Assembly (NCBI GenBank): GCA_008933525.1
Contig: WBUV01000008.1
Coordinates: 1 to 20,890 of the forward strand
From: Bacteroidales bacterium
Lineage (GTDB): Bacteria > Bacteroidota > Bacteroidia > Bacteroidales > Tenuifilaceae
Reading direction: 5' to 3'
Length of the DNA: 20,890 bases
In this document: in pieces, positions 1 to 7,808 of the stretch
Numbering within the stretch: position 1 is the first letter of the stretch
Layout of the letters: every line of letters begins with the position of its first letter
Notes under the pieces: generated by a model
Told to the model about the DNA's origin: nothing
The model's input: only the letters and a program-made list of their open reading frames with translations
The model's database searches: none
Position numbers and translations under genes: made by a program

Positions 1-1
1 G

Positions 2-1902
2 TACTATATATCGCAAGACTACGAGCGAAGTACTGTTGGTTTTAGAGGTATGTTTGAGGGCTGGAATAATAATCATATGTTGATGCTTATCGATGGTATT
101 CCTTTTAACGATAATCTATACGGAACAGCCTACACTTGGGATATTACACCATTGAACTTTGTCAATTCATTAGAAGTTATTTTCGGTCCTAGTGGAGCAC
201 TGTATGGGACCAATGCAATGAATGGAGTGATATCGTTAAATACCGTAAAAGCTAATGATATTGAAGGTATTGGTAGGGCAACTCTAAGGTTGGGAAACAG
301 TGGTTATGAGCATTACGATATTGTTTCCGGTGTTGAGAATGACGATTTTGGCATAGTTGCTGCTTTTAGCGCAATGTCAACTAGCGGCAATGAATACTTT
401 TCTTATGATGCCTCTGCTAGTAGCGATGAGTTTGGAAATCCAATACGGTTTAAAACGAATGATAATAGAAGTAGTTCCTATTTTTTTACAAAATTTTACG
501 GCAAAGGAAAGTATGAAGGTTTGATGTTTCAGTTTCACCAGCAGAGTTGGGATTTTGAAACTGGTCATGGTTGGCTCTACGTTATACCGATAGACCGGAG
601 AGTATGAATGAGTTCCGACGAATATTCGCATTAAGGTATGCTCCTAATCGTCTTGGTAAAAGGTTAATGCATGAGTTTACAGCTCGCCTACAATTACATG
701 ACATAGATTGGAATATGCGATTCTACAATAACGGTGCGCAAAACGGTTATTACCCCGATGGAGTTTCTGAGTTCCTGAAAACTAAAGGAAAGGATTTGTT
801 TTTTAGGGCCCAAACCAGTTTTACCGAAAAGTATCACAACTTAATAGTAGGATTTGAGAGTACTGCATTTTTATATAATGGCGATGATGCCCATTATGCA
901 AATATCGATATGAACACCTGGGCTGCTCCTAACGAACAATCACATTACGACTTGAATCCTTGGCTCGAATTTGTGGTGAATAAGCCCGTTTTCAATATAG
1001 CCACTTATGCTCAGTACATTTCGCCAAAAATATTTGATAAACTGCAGATTACAACTAGTGTTCGGTTCGATAGGATGTTTTTTGACTATGTTGATTTATC
1101 AACTACAAGTAAGCCTGAAAAATCCAAAAGTTTTCAGATGATTACTCCTCGTATTGCTATTGTTTATTCATTGTCCAATAACCTTGTTCTAAAAGCAATT
1201 TACGGAAAAGCATTTCGAACTCCTTCGCCAACAGAGATGTTCGGGTATAATACCTTTACATTGGCTTCCAACATAAATGAGTTAAAACCCGAATTGGTTA
1301 CAAACCTTGATCTGAGTTTAGACTGGGAGTTATCTCAAAGATTTAATGTGAGAATCAACTCTTTCCTTGTTAATTTTGAGAATCAAATTGCCTATAGTGT
1401 TGCAAACAAGAATTTGAGCACGAATATTTATTCGTTAAAAACATGCGGAGCGGAGGTTGGAGCTCAATATGCATCCAAATCGTTTACTACATTTTCTAAC
1501 CTCTCCTATGCCTATCGTTACGACGAGGATATTCTTGATAGTACTATTGTTGTTAGTAAAGCCAGAGTAACTTGGGCGCCTTCTGTTCTTGCCAAACTTG
1601 GGGTTTTGTATAAGTTTAATCGTTTTAGTTTTTCTGCTCTGGGTTATTATCAGAATCGGGTTTATAGGCGTAATTCAGATAAGTTCAACGAGATGTCGCT
1701 TTATCGTCCATTGGATTATGTAAAAGGCTGGTTTAGCATAAATGTGAAAGGTTCGTATAAGGTTACTAAAAAGTCGGAGTTTAGCCTACAGGTAAACAAT
1801 ATGTTGAACTCTGAGCGATATAGTTTGAAGAATAACCAATACCTGTTTGATTATAGGTTGGAAGGTAGAGCTGTTATTGGTGAATACGTTTTAAGATTCT
1901 AG
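2..1902 (+). pseudogene. TonB-dependent outer-membrane receptor, 5'-truncated by window edge and frameshifted
   Basis: Outer-membrane, TonB-energised uptake channel; the substrate cannot be told. The reading frame is open from base 2, so the start lies outside the window. The plug domain is visible at once: a 'VGFRGMF' segment, then 'LMLIDGIPFND', then 'LEVIFGPSGALYGTNAMNGV', the classic plug pattern. The first frame stops at 605-607. The barrel continues one frame over, from about 589, with 'DRPESMNEFRR', and runs to 1902, ending '..GEYVLRF'; the terminal Phe is the usual barrel-insertion signal. One missing base at about 587-590 (CCGATAG where CCGGATAG would fit) explains the break, because 'VIP' would then run straight into 'DRPES'. 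Both halves look normal, so this is either a recent mutation or a sequence error. The receptor family call is strong; the inactivation call is less sure. Confidence 0.85.
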
Positions 1903-1980
1903 GTTTTGCTATTTCTGGTAGGGTTTTTATTTGGATAGGTGTATTACTAGTAAATAGTTTAAACCTGAAATTTGAATATT

Positions 1981-2403
1981 ATGAAACTGATAGCTAAAAC
2001 ACTTGGAATAGCTCTTTTAGTTGGTTTGTTTGCTAGTTCAAACGCCTACTCGCAAAAGGTAGTTAAAGTGAAATCGAATCCACACCATAAAACAGTTGTG
2101 GTAAAAAACAAGAACGGAAAAGTTAAGAAGGTGGTGTATCGTCCACATTGGGCGCCAAAGCGGTCATACTACCATCGCTGGGTATATTTTCCTCGTCATA
2201 ATTTTTACTGGGACAATGTTAAGCGTGTATATGTATACAAAAACGGTGTAAAATGGGTTGCTGTGGCAACATTACCACCTGCCTATGCAAAAGTAAACCT
2301 TGAAAAGGAAAAGAGCGTTGAGTTAACTGAGGTTAATGACTCTACAGAAACAGTTTATGATAAGAACGAACAGCATATTAAGGAGTTAAAGGTTGAAGAG
2401 TAA
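1981..2403 (+). CDS. Small basic secreted protein of unknown function
   Basis: This 140-residue protein begins at an ATG; a TTG three codons earlier is in frame but less likely. Residues 1-24 form a signal peptide (Lys then 'LLVGLFASSNAYS', cleavage probably before Gln25). The mature part to about residue 95 is very rich in Lys, Arg, His, Tyr and Trp ('YYHRWVYFPRHNFYWDN', 'KRVYVYKNGVKWV'), whereas the last 35 residues are acidic. I recall similar short 'RW-V-FP-YN-Y-D...NG-W....LPP' proteins in Bacteroidota, without known function. It follows the receptor gene by 78 nt on the same strand, and a terminator follows it. The periplasmic or surface location is inferred from the signal peptide. No lipobox cysteine is present. 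Confidence 0.75.
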   Translation: MKLIAKTLGIALLVGLFASSNAYSQKVVKVKSNPHHKTVVVKNKNGKVKKVVYRPHWAPKRSYYHRWVYFPRHNFYWDNVKRVYVYKNGVKWVAVATLPPAYAKVNLEKEKSVELTEVNDSTETVYDKNEQHIKELKVEE

Positions 2404-2419
2404 TCTTACAGGTTGATAA

Positions 2420-2452
2420 GGAAAAGGGATATCAAAACGATATCCCTTTTCC
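2420..2452. terminator. Bidirectional rho-independent terminator
   Basis: A perfect 14-bp stem (2420-2433 with 2439-2452; arm GGAAAAGGGATATC) has a 5-nt AAAAC loop and is followed on the plus strand by TTTTATT. It lies between the convergent genes ending at 2403 (plus) and 2455 (minus), so it can serve both. The T-run on the minus side is weaker. Confidence 0.85.
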
Positions 2453-2454
2453 TT

Positions 2455-4143
2455 TTATTCTATTTTGAACATTATGCTTTCCTCTGTTTTGTTGCCCAGT
2501 TTATCAACTACGCTTATATTTAATGTGTAGGTTTTCCCCAATGTTAGTTTTTCAATAGGATTCCTGTATGCAATTGGTTTGCCTTCATCAATATTGTAAT
2601 TAATGGTAACCTCACCCGAAAGATTATCGGTTGCTGCTAGGAATATTTTCGTATCCGAAGAGTAAATATCTATAGTTTCATTGTTTTCAGTTACTTGCTT
2701 GTGTGGTTTAACGCTGAAATGATAAAAAACTTCAGGTGCAACATTGTCAACTCCTACCTCAAACGAAAGGAAGTTTAAGTTATCAACATTATCGAAACCA
2801 GTGCATTTAACAAGGAAATGTCCGCTTTGCTCTATTGTGAAAGGAGCAGAGTATTCTGTTTCTGCCGATTTATTTATGCTGTAAACAACCCTGCTAACTC
2901 CAGCCTCGTTGTCTTTTGCATTGATATGGATTTTTGTTGATGGGCCAATCCACATTGTATCCCTTTGAAGGAATTTGGGTCCATCGAGTTTGTAGGTTAA
3001 AGTAGGTCCAGTAATATCGATGGTTGGCATGCTGAACGATTCGGTGCTAGCGCCCGATTGGCTGCGGTTGTTTACATTATCAACTGCGTATGATTTAACG
3101 TTCATTGTCCCCATTATATCCGAAAGAAGTACGGGCTTTTCGTATTTAATGAATTCACCATTGTTAAGCGAGTAGAAAATCTCTTTAACTCCTGCCTTAT
3201 TGTCAACAGCGGCAACTTTTAGTTGGCTTCTACCCGACGAGAACTCTTTATCGCCAATCATATATGAATTTCCTACAATTTCCTCGAAAACCATAGGTGG
3301 GGTTTTGTCTACAAAGAATGTAAATGTTTGTTCACTTTCAATATTCCCAACTTTATCGGTTGCAAACCAGGTTAGAGTGTGCTCTCCTTCGGTTATTCTG
3401 GCGGTTTGAATCGGTTTTTGGTAAACTGCAAATTCTGATGAGTCAATTTTGAACTTGATGTTGTTTACACCAAACGAATCAACTGCAGTTAGGCTGAGTA
3501 TTGCTCTTCCCGAAAGAGTGTTTTCGTGTTTATCACCTTCAACTGATAGGGTTGAGGTGGGAGGTGTGCTATCGACAATAAATCTTCGCGTAACCTCTTC
3601 TTCCTTGTTTCCCAGATTATCGACTGAGTAAACTTTGACTTCGTACATTCCTTCCCTATCGAAGACAATAGGTTGGGTGTACTCCTTGTAAGGCTCGCCA
3701 TTAATGGAGATGAAGGTTTTGTTCAAGCCAGCATCGGCATCCGCTGCGGTAATTTCAACAATGCTTCCGCCCGATAGGTATAGTATATCCTTTGAATCTT
3801 TTTGGGTTGATTTGTTGAATAGCAATTTCGATTGTGGTGGAACGCCATCGGCAAATAGCTCGAATTTGATTTTACGCCCAATATAAAGGTCAAGGTGAGT
3901 CATTTGTTTTGGTCCATGACCATTCCAGTAGAGTGGGTCGCCTTTTTTGTCGATACCAATTAACTTAACGGCATTAGCACCATCGGGGTTTGTTCCAACA
4001 TAAATGTTTACAGGTGCAGTTGGCGATACGAAAAGGCGATTTGTTGAATCAACATAAATTGTTTTGGTCTCCTGCTGACCAAAAGTATTTGCTGTCAGCA
4101 AGGTAAAAGCACATATAAATGAGTATCTATATAATTTCAGCAT
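2455..4143 (-). CDS. Secreted protein with five tandem Ig-like (OmpL47-type) repeats
   Basis: This is a 562-residue protein from the ATG at 4143 (an in-frame TTG at 4149 is unlikely). Residues 1-23 are a signal peptide. Residues 28-100 form an N-terminal module resembling that of the OmpA-type protein encoded just upstream ('IYVDSTNRLFVSPTAPVNIYV' against 'IFIDANGQIYVKVDAPIYFFV'). Then come five Ig-like repeats of about 88-96 residues. Each has an xDxxxN signature (VDNLGN 174, TDKVGN 262, VDNVNN 354, FDNVDN 450, VDKLGN 546); the first four are followed by a linker such as 'VDSTPP', 'VDKTPP', 'DITGP' or 'VDNVAP'. Repeats of this kind are typical of bacterial surface or periplasmic adhesive and structural proteins. 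There is no OmpA domain, T9SS tail or lipobox. The start codon is 11 nt after the stop of the OmpA-type gene, so the two are almost surely co-transcribed. A role in envelope structure or surface binding is inference. Confidence 0.8.
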   Translation of the reverse strand: MLKLYRYSFICAFTLLTANTFGQQETKTIYVDSTNRLFVSPTAPVNIYVGTNPDGANAVKLIGIDKKGDPLYWNGHGPKQMTHLDLYIGRKIKFELFADGVPPQSKLLFNKSTQKDSKDILYLSGGSIVEITAADADAGLNKTFISINGEPYKEYTQPIVFDREGMYEVKVYSVDNLGNKEEEVTRRFIVDSTPPTSTLSVEGDKHENTLSGRAILSLTAVDSFGVNNIKFKIDSSEFAVYQKPIQTARITEGEHTLTWFATDKVGNIESEQTFTFFVDKTPPMVFEEIVGNSYMIGDKEFSSGRSQLKVAAVDNKAGVKEIFYSLNNGEFIKYEKPVLLSDIMGTMNVKSYAVDNVNNRSQSGASTESFSMPTIDITGPTLTYKLDGPKFLQRDTMWIGPSTKIHINAKDNEAGVSRVVYSINKSAETEYSAPFTIEQSGHFLVKCTGFDNVDNLNFLSFEVGVDNVAPEVFYHFSVKPHKQVTENNETIDIYSSDTKIFLAATDNLSGEVTINYNIDEGKPIAYRNPIEKLTLGKTYTLNISVVDKLGNKTEESIMFKIE

Positions 4144-4154
4144 AATCAATTCAA

Positions 4155-5084
4155 CTATTTTGGCAACGAAAATTTAAACTCAACCCTACGGTTTTGCTTG
4201 TGTTTAGAATCGGGACAAGGTACACCTTTTACACAATCGTTTAGGATGTTTGAATCGCCCAATCCTTTTGCTTTTATTCTTCGAGCATCAATTCCTTTTG
4301 ATGTTAGGTAGTTGGCAACGGATTGCGCTCTGCGCTCCGAGAGTGTTTTGTTCGATTCCGATGAGCCGCGGGCATCGGCATATGCCCTAATCTCAAGAAT
4401 CAGCTCGGGGAATTCTCTCATTAATTGGAGCATTTCCGCCAAATTATTCGACGATTCGTTAAGTAGCCTTGCACTGGCAGTTTCAAAGTAGATATTATCG
4501 ATTTTGAAAATTGCTTCGGGCGATACAATAATCTTGAATGTTGATGTGTCGCCAATATTGCCAACATTATCAATGGCATAAGCTTTCAGTTCCGATTCAC
4601 CCTCCTTGTTGAAAGAGATATTTTCTGTGAAAAGATTGAATTGCCCACCATCTAAAGAGTAGTAAAGTTGCTTTAGTCCAGAGAAATCATCTTTTGCGTC
4701 GATTGAAATTTTTGAATCAATATCAACATAAAACCTATTTTCCTTCCCAAAAAGTAATCCTTTTTCAACCTTTACCTTGGGTTTTGGCCCTTTGGCATCA
4801 GCCAAAATAAGGTAACGTATTCTTTCTCCTTTGTTATTGTAGACAAAATAATGTTTTCCAGGGCCATCAAAGTGCATTGGGTTGGCTAAACTATCGCTAC
4901 TCGGAATTAATACCTTGTTATTGCGTTCGTTGTTGGCCGATACGAAAAAATAAATGGGAGCATCTACCTTTACATAAATCTGGCCGTTTGCATCGATGAA
5001 TATATTCGAATTTGCTTCCTGAGCAAATAGGCTGTGGCTGGTTGTTGCAATAAGAATAAAAAGACAAAACCTGTAAAAATTCAT
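4155..5084 (-). CDS. OmpA-family peptidoglycan-binding protein with one Ig-like domain
   Basis: This is a 309-residue protein from the ATG at 5084; an in-frame TTG at 5117 would add 11 residues before the signal peptide and is rejected. Residues 1-22 are a signal peptide ending 'SLFAQ'. Residues 26-97 are the N-terminal module shared with the next gene. Residues 100-190 form one Ig-like repeat with 'AIDNVGN'. Residues 195-307 are an OmpA C-terminal domain: 'IYFETASARL', then 'AYADARGSSESNKTLSERRAQSV' split around Asp237 and Arg251/252, the residues that bind diaminopimelate in the family, and finally 'KQNRRVEF'. A two-cysteine insert ('DCVKGVPCP') before the last strand is common in Bacteroidota OmpA domains. 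It probably anchors an envelope structure to peptidoglycan in the periplasm. A TATTTTTG at 5106-5113 on this strand could be a local -7 element, but no good -33 element accompanies it. Confidence 0.85.
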   Translation of the reverse strand: MNFYRFCLFILIATTSHSLFAQEANSNIFIDANGQIYVKVDAPIYFFVSANNERNNKVLIPSSDSLANPMHFDGPGKHYFVYNNKGERIRYLILADAKGPKPKVKVEKGLLFGKENRFYVDIDSKISIDAKDDFSGLKQLYYSLDGGQFNLFTENISFNKEGESELKAYAIDNVGNIGDTSTFKIIVSPEAIFKIDNIYFETASARLLNESSNNLAEMLQLMREFPELILEIRAYADARGSSESNKTLSERRAQSVANYLTSKGIDARRIKAKGLGDSNILNDCVKGVPCPDSKHKQNRRVEFKFSLPK

Positions 5085-5160
5085 AGATTTTTTGATTTTA
5101 AATAGCAAAAATAACAAAACAAACTATTCGTAACTATTTGTGCTTAAATATTATTTGATT

Positions 5161-7068
5161 TTAAATCGGAATTGGCTTTCCGCTTAGTCTGAATCCTACG
5201 ATTAGAACATCATCTATAGGCTGATATTCTTCACCTCGCCATTCTTCAAGTGTCGTTTCTAGTATCTCTTGCTGTTGCAGCATTGGCAAATCGTGAATCT
5301 TCATCAGTAATTCTTTGAAGCGTTTCGATGAGAACTTTTGTCCATCTGAACCTCCAAACTGGTCGATAAAACCATCGGAGAAGATATAGAAACTTGTAGG
5401 CGAGTCAATGTTAATGGTGTGTAAAGTGAACTCGCGTTTATCTTCCTTTTGCAGACCTCCAATTGGCACTGGGTCGCCTTTAATTTGGAATAGTTCGCCG
5501 TTTGTTATATAGTAAAGAGGGTTTTTTGCACCAGCAAACTCAATGGTTTGTCCGTTGTTTTTGATATTGCAAAGCGCCATATCCATTCCATCGCGGCTGT
5601 CGTTGTTCTCCTGTTTTAGTAAGTAGCGGACGTAGCGGTGCATTTGGTTAAGCATTTCGTTAGGAGATGTTATTCCGCTTCGAGCCAAGGTGTCGAGTAG
5701 GTTTAACCCAATCATACTCATAAAAGCCCCTGGCACTCCATGACCTGTGCAGTCAACTGCAGCAATCAGAAAACCGCTTTCGTTCTCAGTTTTATTGGGG
5801 AGTTGTATAAAGTGACGGTTCGATGATGTTTTTATCGATTTACTTCCTGTGTATCCCGAGAACCAGTAAAAATCGCCACTAACAATTTCTCTTGGATGAA
5901 ATAGTATGAACGCATCGTTTATTGTAGGTATCAACATATCGTAGGTTGGCAGAAGCGCCTCCTGAATCCTTTGTGCGTAGTTTATACTACTTGTAATATC
6001 CCTGTTTTGCTTTTCAATCTGTTGCATAGCAACTAAAAGCTCATTGCTTTTGGCCTCAATCAAATCGCGTTGTGCGGCAATTTCTCTGTTTTGCTTCTCG
6101 AGTTTTTCGTTCGATTTCTTTTTCTGCAGGTAATATCGTGTAATCATAATGACAATGCCAAGTACGGCAAGTATTATGACTATAAATATGTTGCGGACAA
6201 GTTTCTGATTCTTTATGGTGATTTCTTGCAGTTGCTTTTCCTTGTTAAGGAGATTTATCTCCATTTGCTGCTCCTGGGTCAGCAGCTCAGCTTTGGCTAA
6301 GCTATCCGATACGGTTTCCAGTGCTTGTTGCTTTGCCTGTAACTCTTGCTCTGTTAACTCCTTTTGTGTTTTTATTTCGGAGAGTTGGCTTTGGGCTTGG
6401 TTAACTAGTTCTTTAGCCTGCGCTTCTTTTTTCTGAACCTCGTCGCGTTGTATTTTTCGGCTGAATGCCGTGTAAAGCGAGAAATACTCAGCCGATTTGT
6501 TGGCATCGCCCAGTGCATCGTATATCTCCGATAGTAATGAGTAGGTATTTCGGAGAAGTTTTGGGTCGTTAATCTCCTTGGCAATACTATTTGCCTCCTC
6601 GGCAGGTTTTAATGCTTGTTTTGGGTGGTCAGAATCCTTGTAGGCGTTAGCTATATTAATTAGCGTTGATGCAATTTCGGGTTTACGATTCTGCTGTCGA
6701 TTAATAGTCAAACATTTTTCGAAGTACGATATTGCTTCGGAATAATTTTCCTGGTCAACATCAATCATTCCGATGTTGGTATAGAGGATTTTGAGCGCAT
6801 TGTTGTTGCCAATGCTTTGGCTAAGGTTTATTGCTTTTTGGAAAAGTGTTTTGGCTTCGGTTGCGTTTCCTGTAACCCAGTATGTTGTGGCTGTTTTTGT
6901 GTAAATTGATATAGCCGAGTTGAAATCGCCTGAGGCCTCTAGTTCCTTGGCTTGGTTGATGTTGTCTTGAATTTCCTTTTGTTGCGTGGGCGATAAGGTT
7001 TTTGTTTGGGCTAATCCCAAAAAACATAAGGCAAAAAAGAAAGCGGAAAGTAAAAGTTTTTTAATCAT
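5161..7068 (-). CDS. Membrane PP2C/SpoIIE-type serine phosphatase with TPR sensor domain
   Basis: The 635-residue protein begins with a signal peptide or anchor (1-21). A TPR array fills about 30-205 ('NIGMIDVDQENYSEAISYFEKC', 'LINIANAYKDS'). A coiled coil (205-292, rich in Gln, Glu and Lys), a membrane helix (about 293-313) and a second coiled coil (315-365) lead to the SpoIIE/PP2C domain (380-630). Metal-site residues are present: 'IVSGDF' Asp399, 'AVDCTGHGVPGAFMS' Asp439, 'DGMDMAL', 'YIFSDGFID' Asp565 and 'PIDDVLIVG' Asp619/620. The layout puts the TPRs in the periplasm and the phosphatase in the cytoplasm. Such enzymes dephosphorylate STAS- or SiaC-type partner proteins. The upstream gene, ending 11 nt before this start, encodes a SiaC-like protein and is the likely substrate (known precedent: SiaA/SiaC of Pseudomonas). 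What the TPR domain senses is unknown. Confidence 0.9.
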   Translation of the reverse strand: MIKKLLLSAFFFALCFLGLAQTKTLSPTQQKEIQDNINQAKELEASGDFNSAISIYTKTATTYWVTGNATEAKTLFQKAINLSQSIGNNNALKILYTNIGMIDVDQENYSEAISYFEKCLTINRQQNRKPEIASTLINIANAYKDSDHPKQALKPAEEANSIAKEINDPKLLRNTYSLLSEIYDALGDANKSAEYFSLYTAFSRKIQRDEVQKKEAQAKELVNQAQSQLSEIKTQKELTEQELQAKQQALETVSDSLAKAELLTQEQQMEINLLNKEKQLQEITIKNQKLVRNIFIVIILAVLGIVIMITRYYLQKKKSNEKLEKQNREIAAQRDLIEAKSNELLVAMQQIEKQNRDITSSINYAQRIQEALLPTYDMLIPTINDAFILFHPREIVSGDFYWFSGYTGSKSIKTSSNRHFIQLPNKTENESGFLIAAVDCTGHGVPGAFMSMIGLNLLDTLARSGITSPNEMLNQMHRYVRYLLKQENNDSRDGMDMALCNIKNNGQTIEFAGAKNPLYYITNGELFQIKGDPVPIGGLQKEDKREFTLHTINIDSPTSFYIFSDGFIDQFGGSDGQKFSSKRFKELLMKIHDLPMLQQQEILETTLEEWRGEEYQPIDDVLIVGFRLSGKPIPI

Positions 7069-7079
7069 AGTTTAAGGAA

Positions 7080-7457
7080 TTATTGCTCTGCAATGAAATT
7101 AACTTTTAACGATGTCATGTGTGCAAACTCAACACCCTCATCAATCATATCTTGATCTTCGTCGCGGTGGTACCAGTTAAGCTCAATCTGGAAGCCCTCC
7201 TTGGCAATCTTCTCGATATGGCTAATAAGGTCGAGCAGTTTTTTCGATGATGATGAGTTCAGGTATTCAAGCCTAAGGTCAATCTTCGTTAATGGTTGTG
7301 GCGCTTTAACATACTCTACAATATATCGCTCTAATGGTCGGTAGAACTCGATGGCATCTTCGGGCAACGATTTGCCTCTAATTTCGAAATAGCCCTTGCT
7401 ACCATCAGCAGTAATTTGCGGAGAATCAATGCGTCCTTCAATATGTAATGCTTCCAT
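7080..7457 (-). CDS. siaC: SiaC/DUF1987 family partner-switch regulator
   Basis: This 125-residue cytoplasmic protein matches the DUF1987 pattern: 'GYFEIRGKSLPEDAIEFYRPL' (residues 22-42) and 'LEYLNSSSSKKLLDLI' (63-78). In Pseudomonas SiaC a Thr in the same 'YLNTSS' motif is phosphorylated by SiaB and dephosphorylated by the PP2C enzyme SiaA; unphosphorylated SiaC activates the diguanylate cyclase SiaD. Here the matching position is Ser68 by my count, in a run of four serines, so a phosphorylated Ser is likely (inference). The gene is first in a minus-strand unit and is followed after 11 nt by a membrane PP2C phosphatase. No SiaB-like kinase and no GGDEF gene are in the window, so the kinase and the output must lie elsewhere. 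The symbol is used by family, not by proven function. Confidence 0.85.
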   Translation of the reverse strand: MEALHIEGRIDSPQITADGSKGYFEIRGKSLPEDAIEFYRPLERYIVEYVKAPQPLTKIDLRLEYLNSSSSKKLLDLISHIEKIAKEGFQIELNWYHRDEDQDMIDEGVEFAHMTSLKVNFIAEQ

Positions 7458-7509
7458 TTTGCTTAGAGTTTATAAAGGTTTAACGTGTAAGGTTTGTTTA
7501 TGTTCCACA

Positions 7510-7540
7510 CAAATTAGTGCAAATTTCAACTTGAGGCAAA
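7510..7540 (-). promoter_or_regulatory. Candidate promoter of the siaC-phosphatase unit
   Basis: Reading the minus strand, TTTG (7540-7537) and TAATTTG (7516-7510) are separated by 20 nt. This is the Bacteroidota -33/-7 pattern with one base missing inside TAnnTTTG, but with the usual 23-nt distance between the two TTTG blocks. It lies about 50 nt before the siaC start. Pattern match only. Confidence 0.35.
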
Positions 7541-7700
7541 AAAAATTGGACAGTAATATGGAAAAAAGACTTATGGTGTTAGTTGATAGGTCTTTAAAGT
7601 AAAGCGATTACGAATGTTGAACTAGGCTTGTAATTAGGTTATTTTGCAATGTCTACAAACCCAGAGGTTTTGTATGTTTATAGTTGTGAGCATGTTTTTA

Positions 7701-7726
7701 TATACGACTCCAGCTGGAGTCGTATA
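7701..7726. repeat. Perfect 26-bp palindrome
   Basis: The left arm TATACGACTCCAG is followed directly by its exact reverse complement CTGGAGTCGTATA, with no spacer. As RNA it could form a long hairpin with a small forced loop; as DNA it is a dyad. It is followed by ATTTTGCTTT. It may be a copy of an interspersed palindromic element, a terminator, or a protein-binding dyad; the sequence alone does not decide. Confidence 0.75.
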
Positions 7727-7758
7727 ATTTTGCTTTAAAATTAATTTCTATAAATATT

Positions 7759-7775
7759 TGATGCCGTAGGCATCA
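7759..7775. repeat. Short hairpin, REP-like element candidate
   Basis: TGATGCC and GGCATCA form a 7-bp stem around a GTA loop, in AT-rich flanks (ATTTCTATAAATATT before it). Hairpins of the type 'AATTTCTAnAAATATTTGATGCC..' are, from memory, dispersed in many Bacteroidota genomes. Only one copy is in this window, so the repeat status is inference. Confidence 0.5.
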
Positions 7776-7808
7776 TTTAAAATTTGTTGATTACTTAACT
7801 CAATAGGC

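Larger units (their letters stand above)
7458..7808. other. 351-nt gene-free stretch with two palindromes
   Basis: No convincing gene is present; the short open frames here lack family signatures. The right-hand half is AT-rich and contains a perfect 26-bp palindrome (7701-7726) and a 7-bp hairpin with GTA loop (7759-7775), listed separately. The left part holds the candidate siaC promoter. Both flanking genes are on the minus strand, so the stretch holds the end of the DUF1761 transcript and the start of the siaC unit; the palindromes could work as a transcript end. Confidence 0.6.

Noticed and set aside
481..600. Programmed ribosomal frameshifting in the receptor gene at the T-run 481-487
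   Set aside because: The original frame still gives good receptor sequence for 30 more codons after the T-run, and no slippery site is present at the actual break near 590.
377..631. Minus-strand open frame inside the TonB receptor gene
   Set aside because: It is the antisense shadow of a clear receptor coding region and has no family signature of its own.
7396..7602. Small plus-strand open frame crossing the siaC start
   Set aside because: It overlaps siaC antisense and continues into AT-rich intergenic DNA; no start signal or family match.
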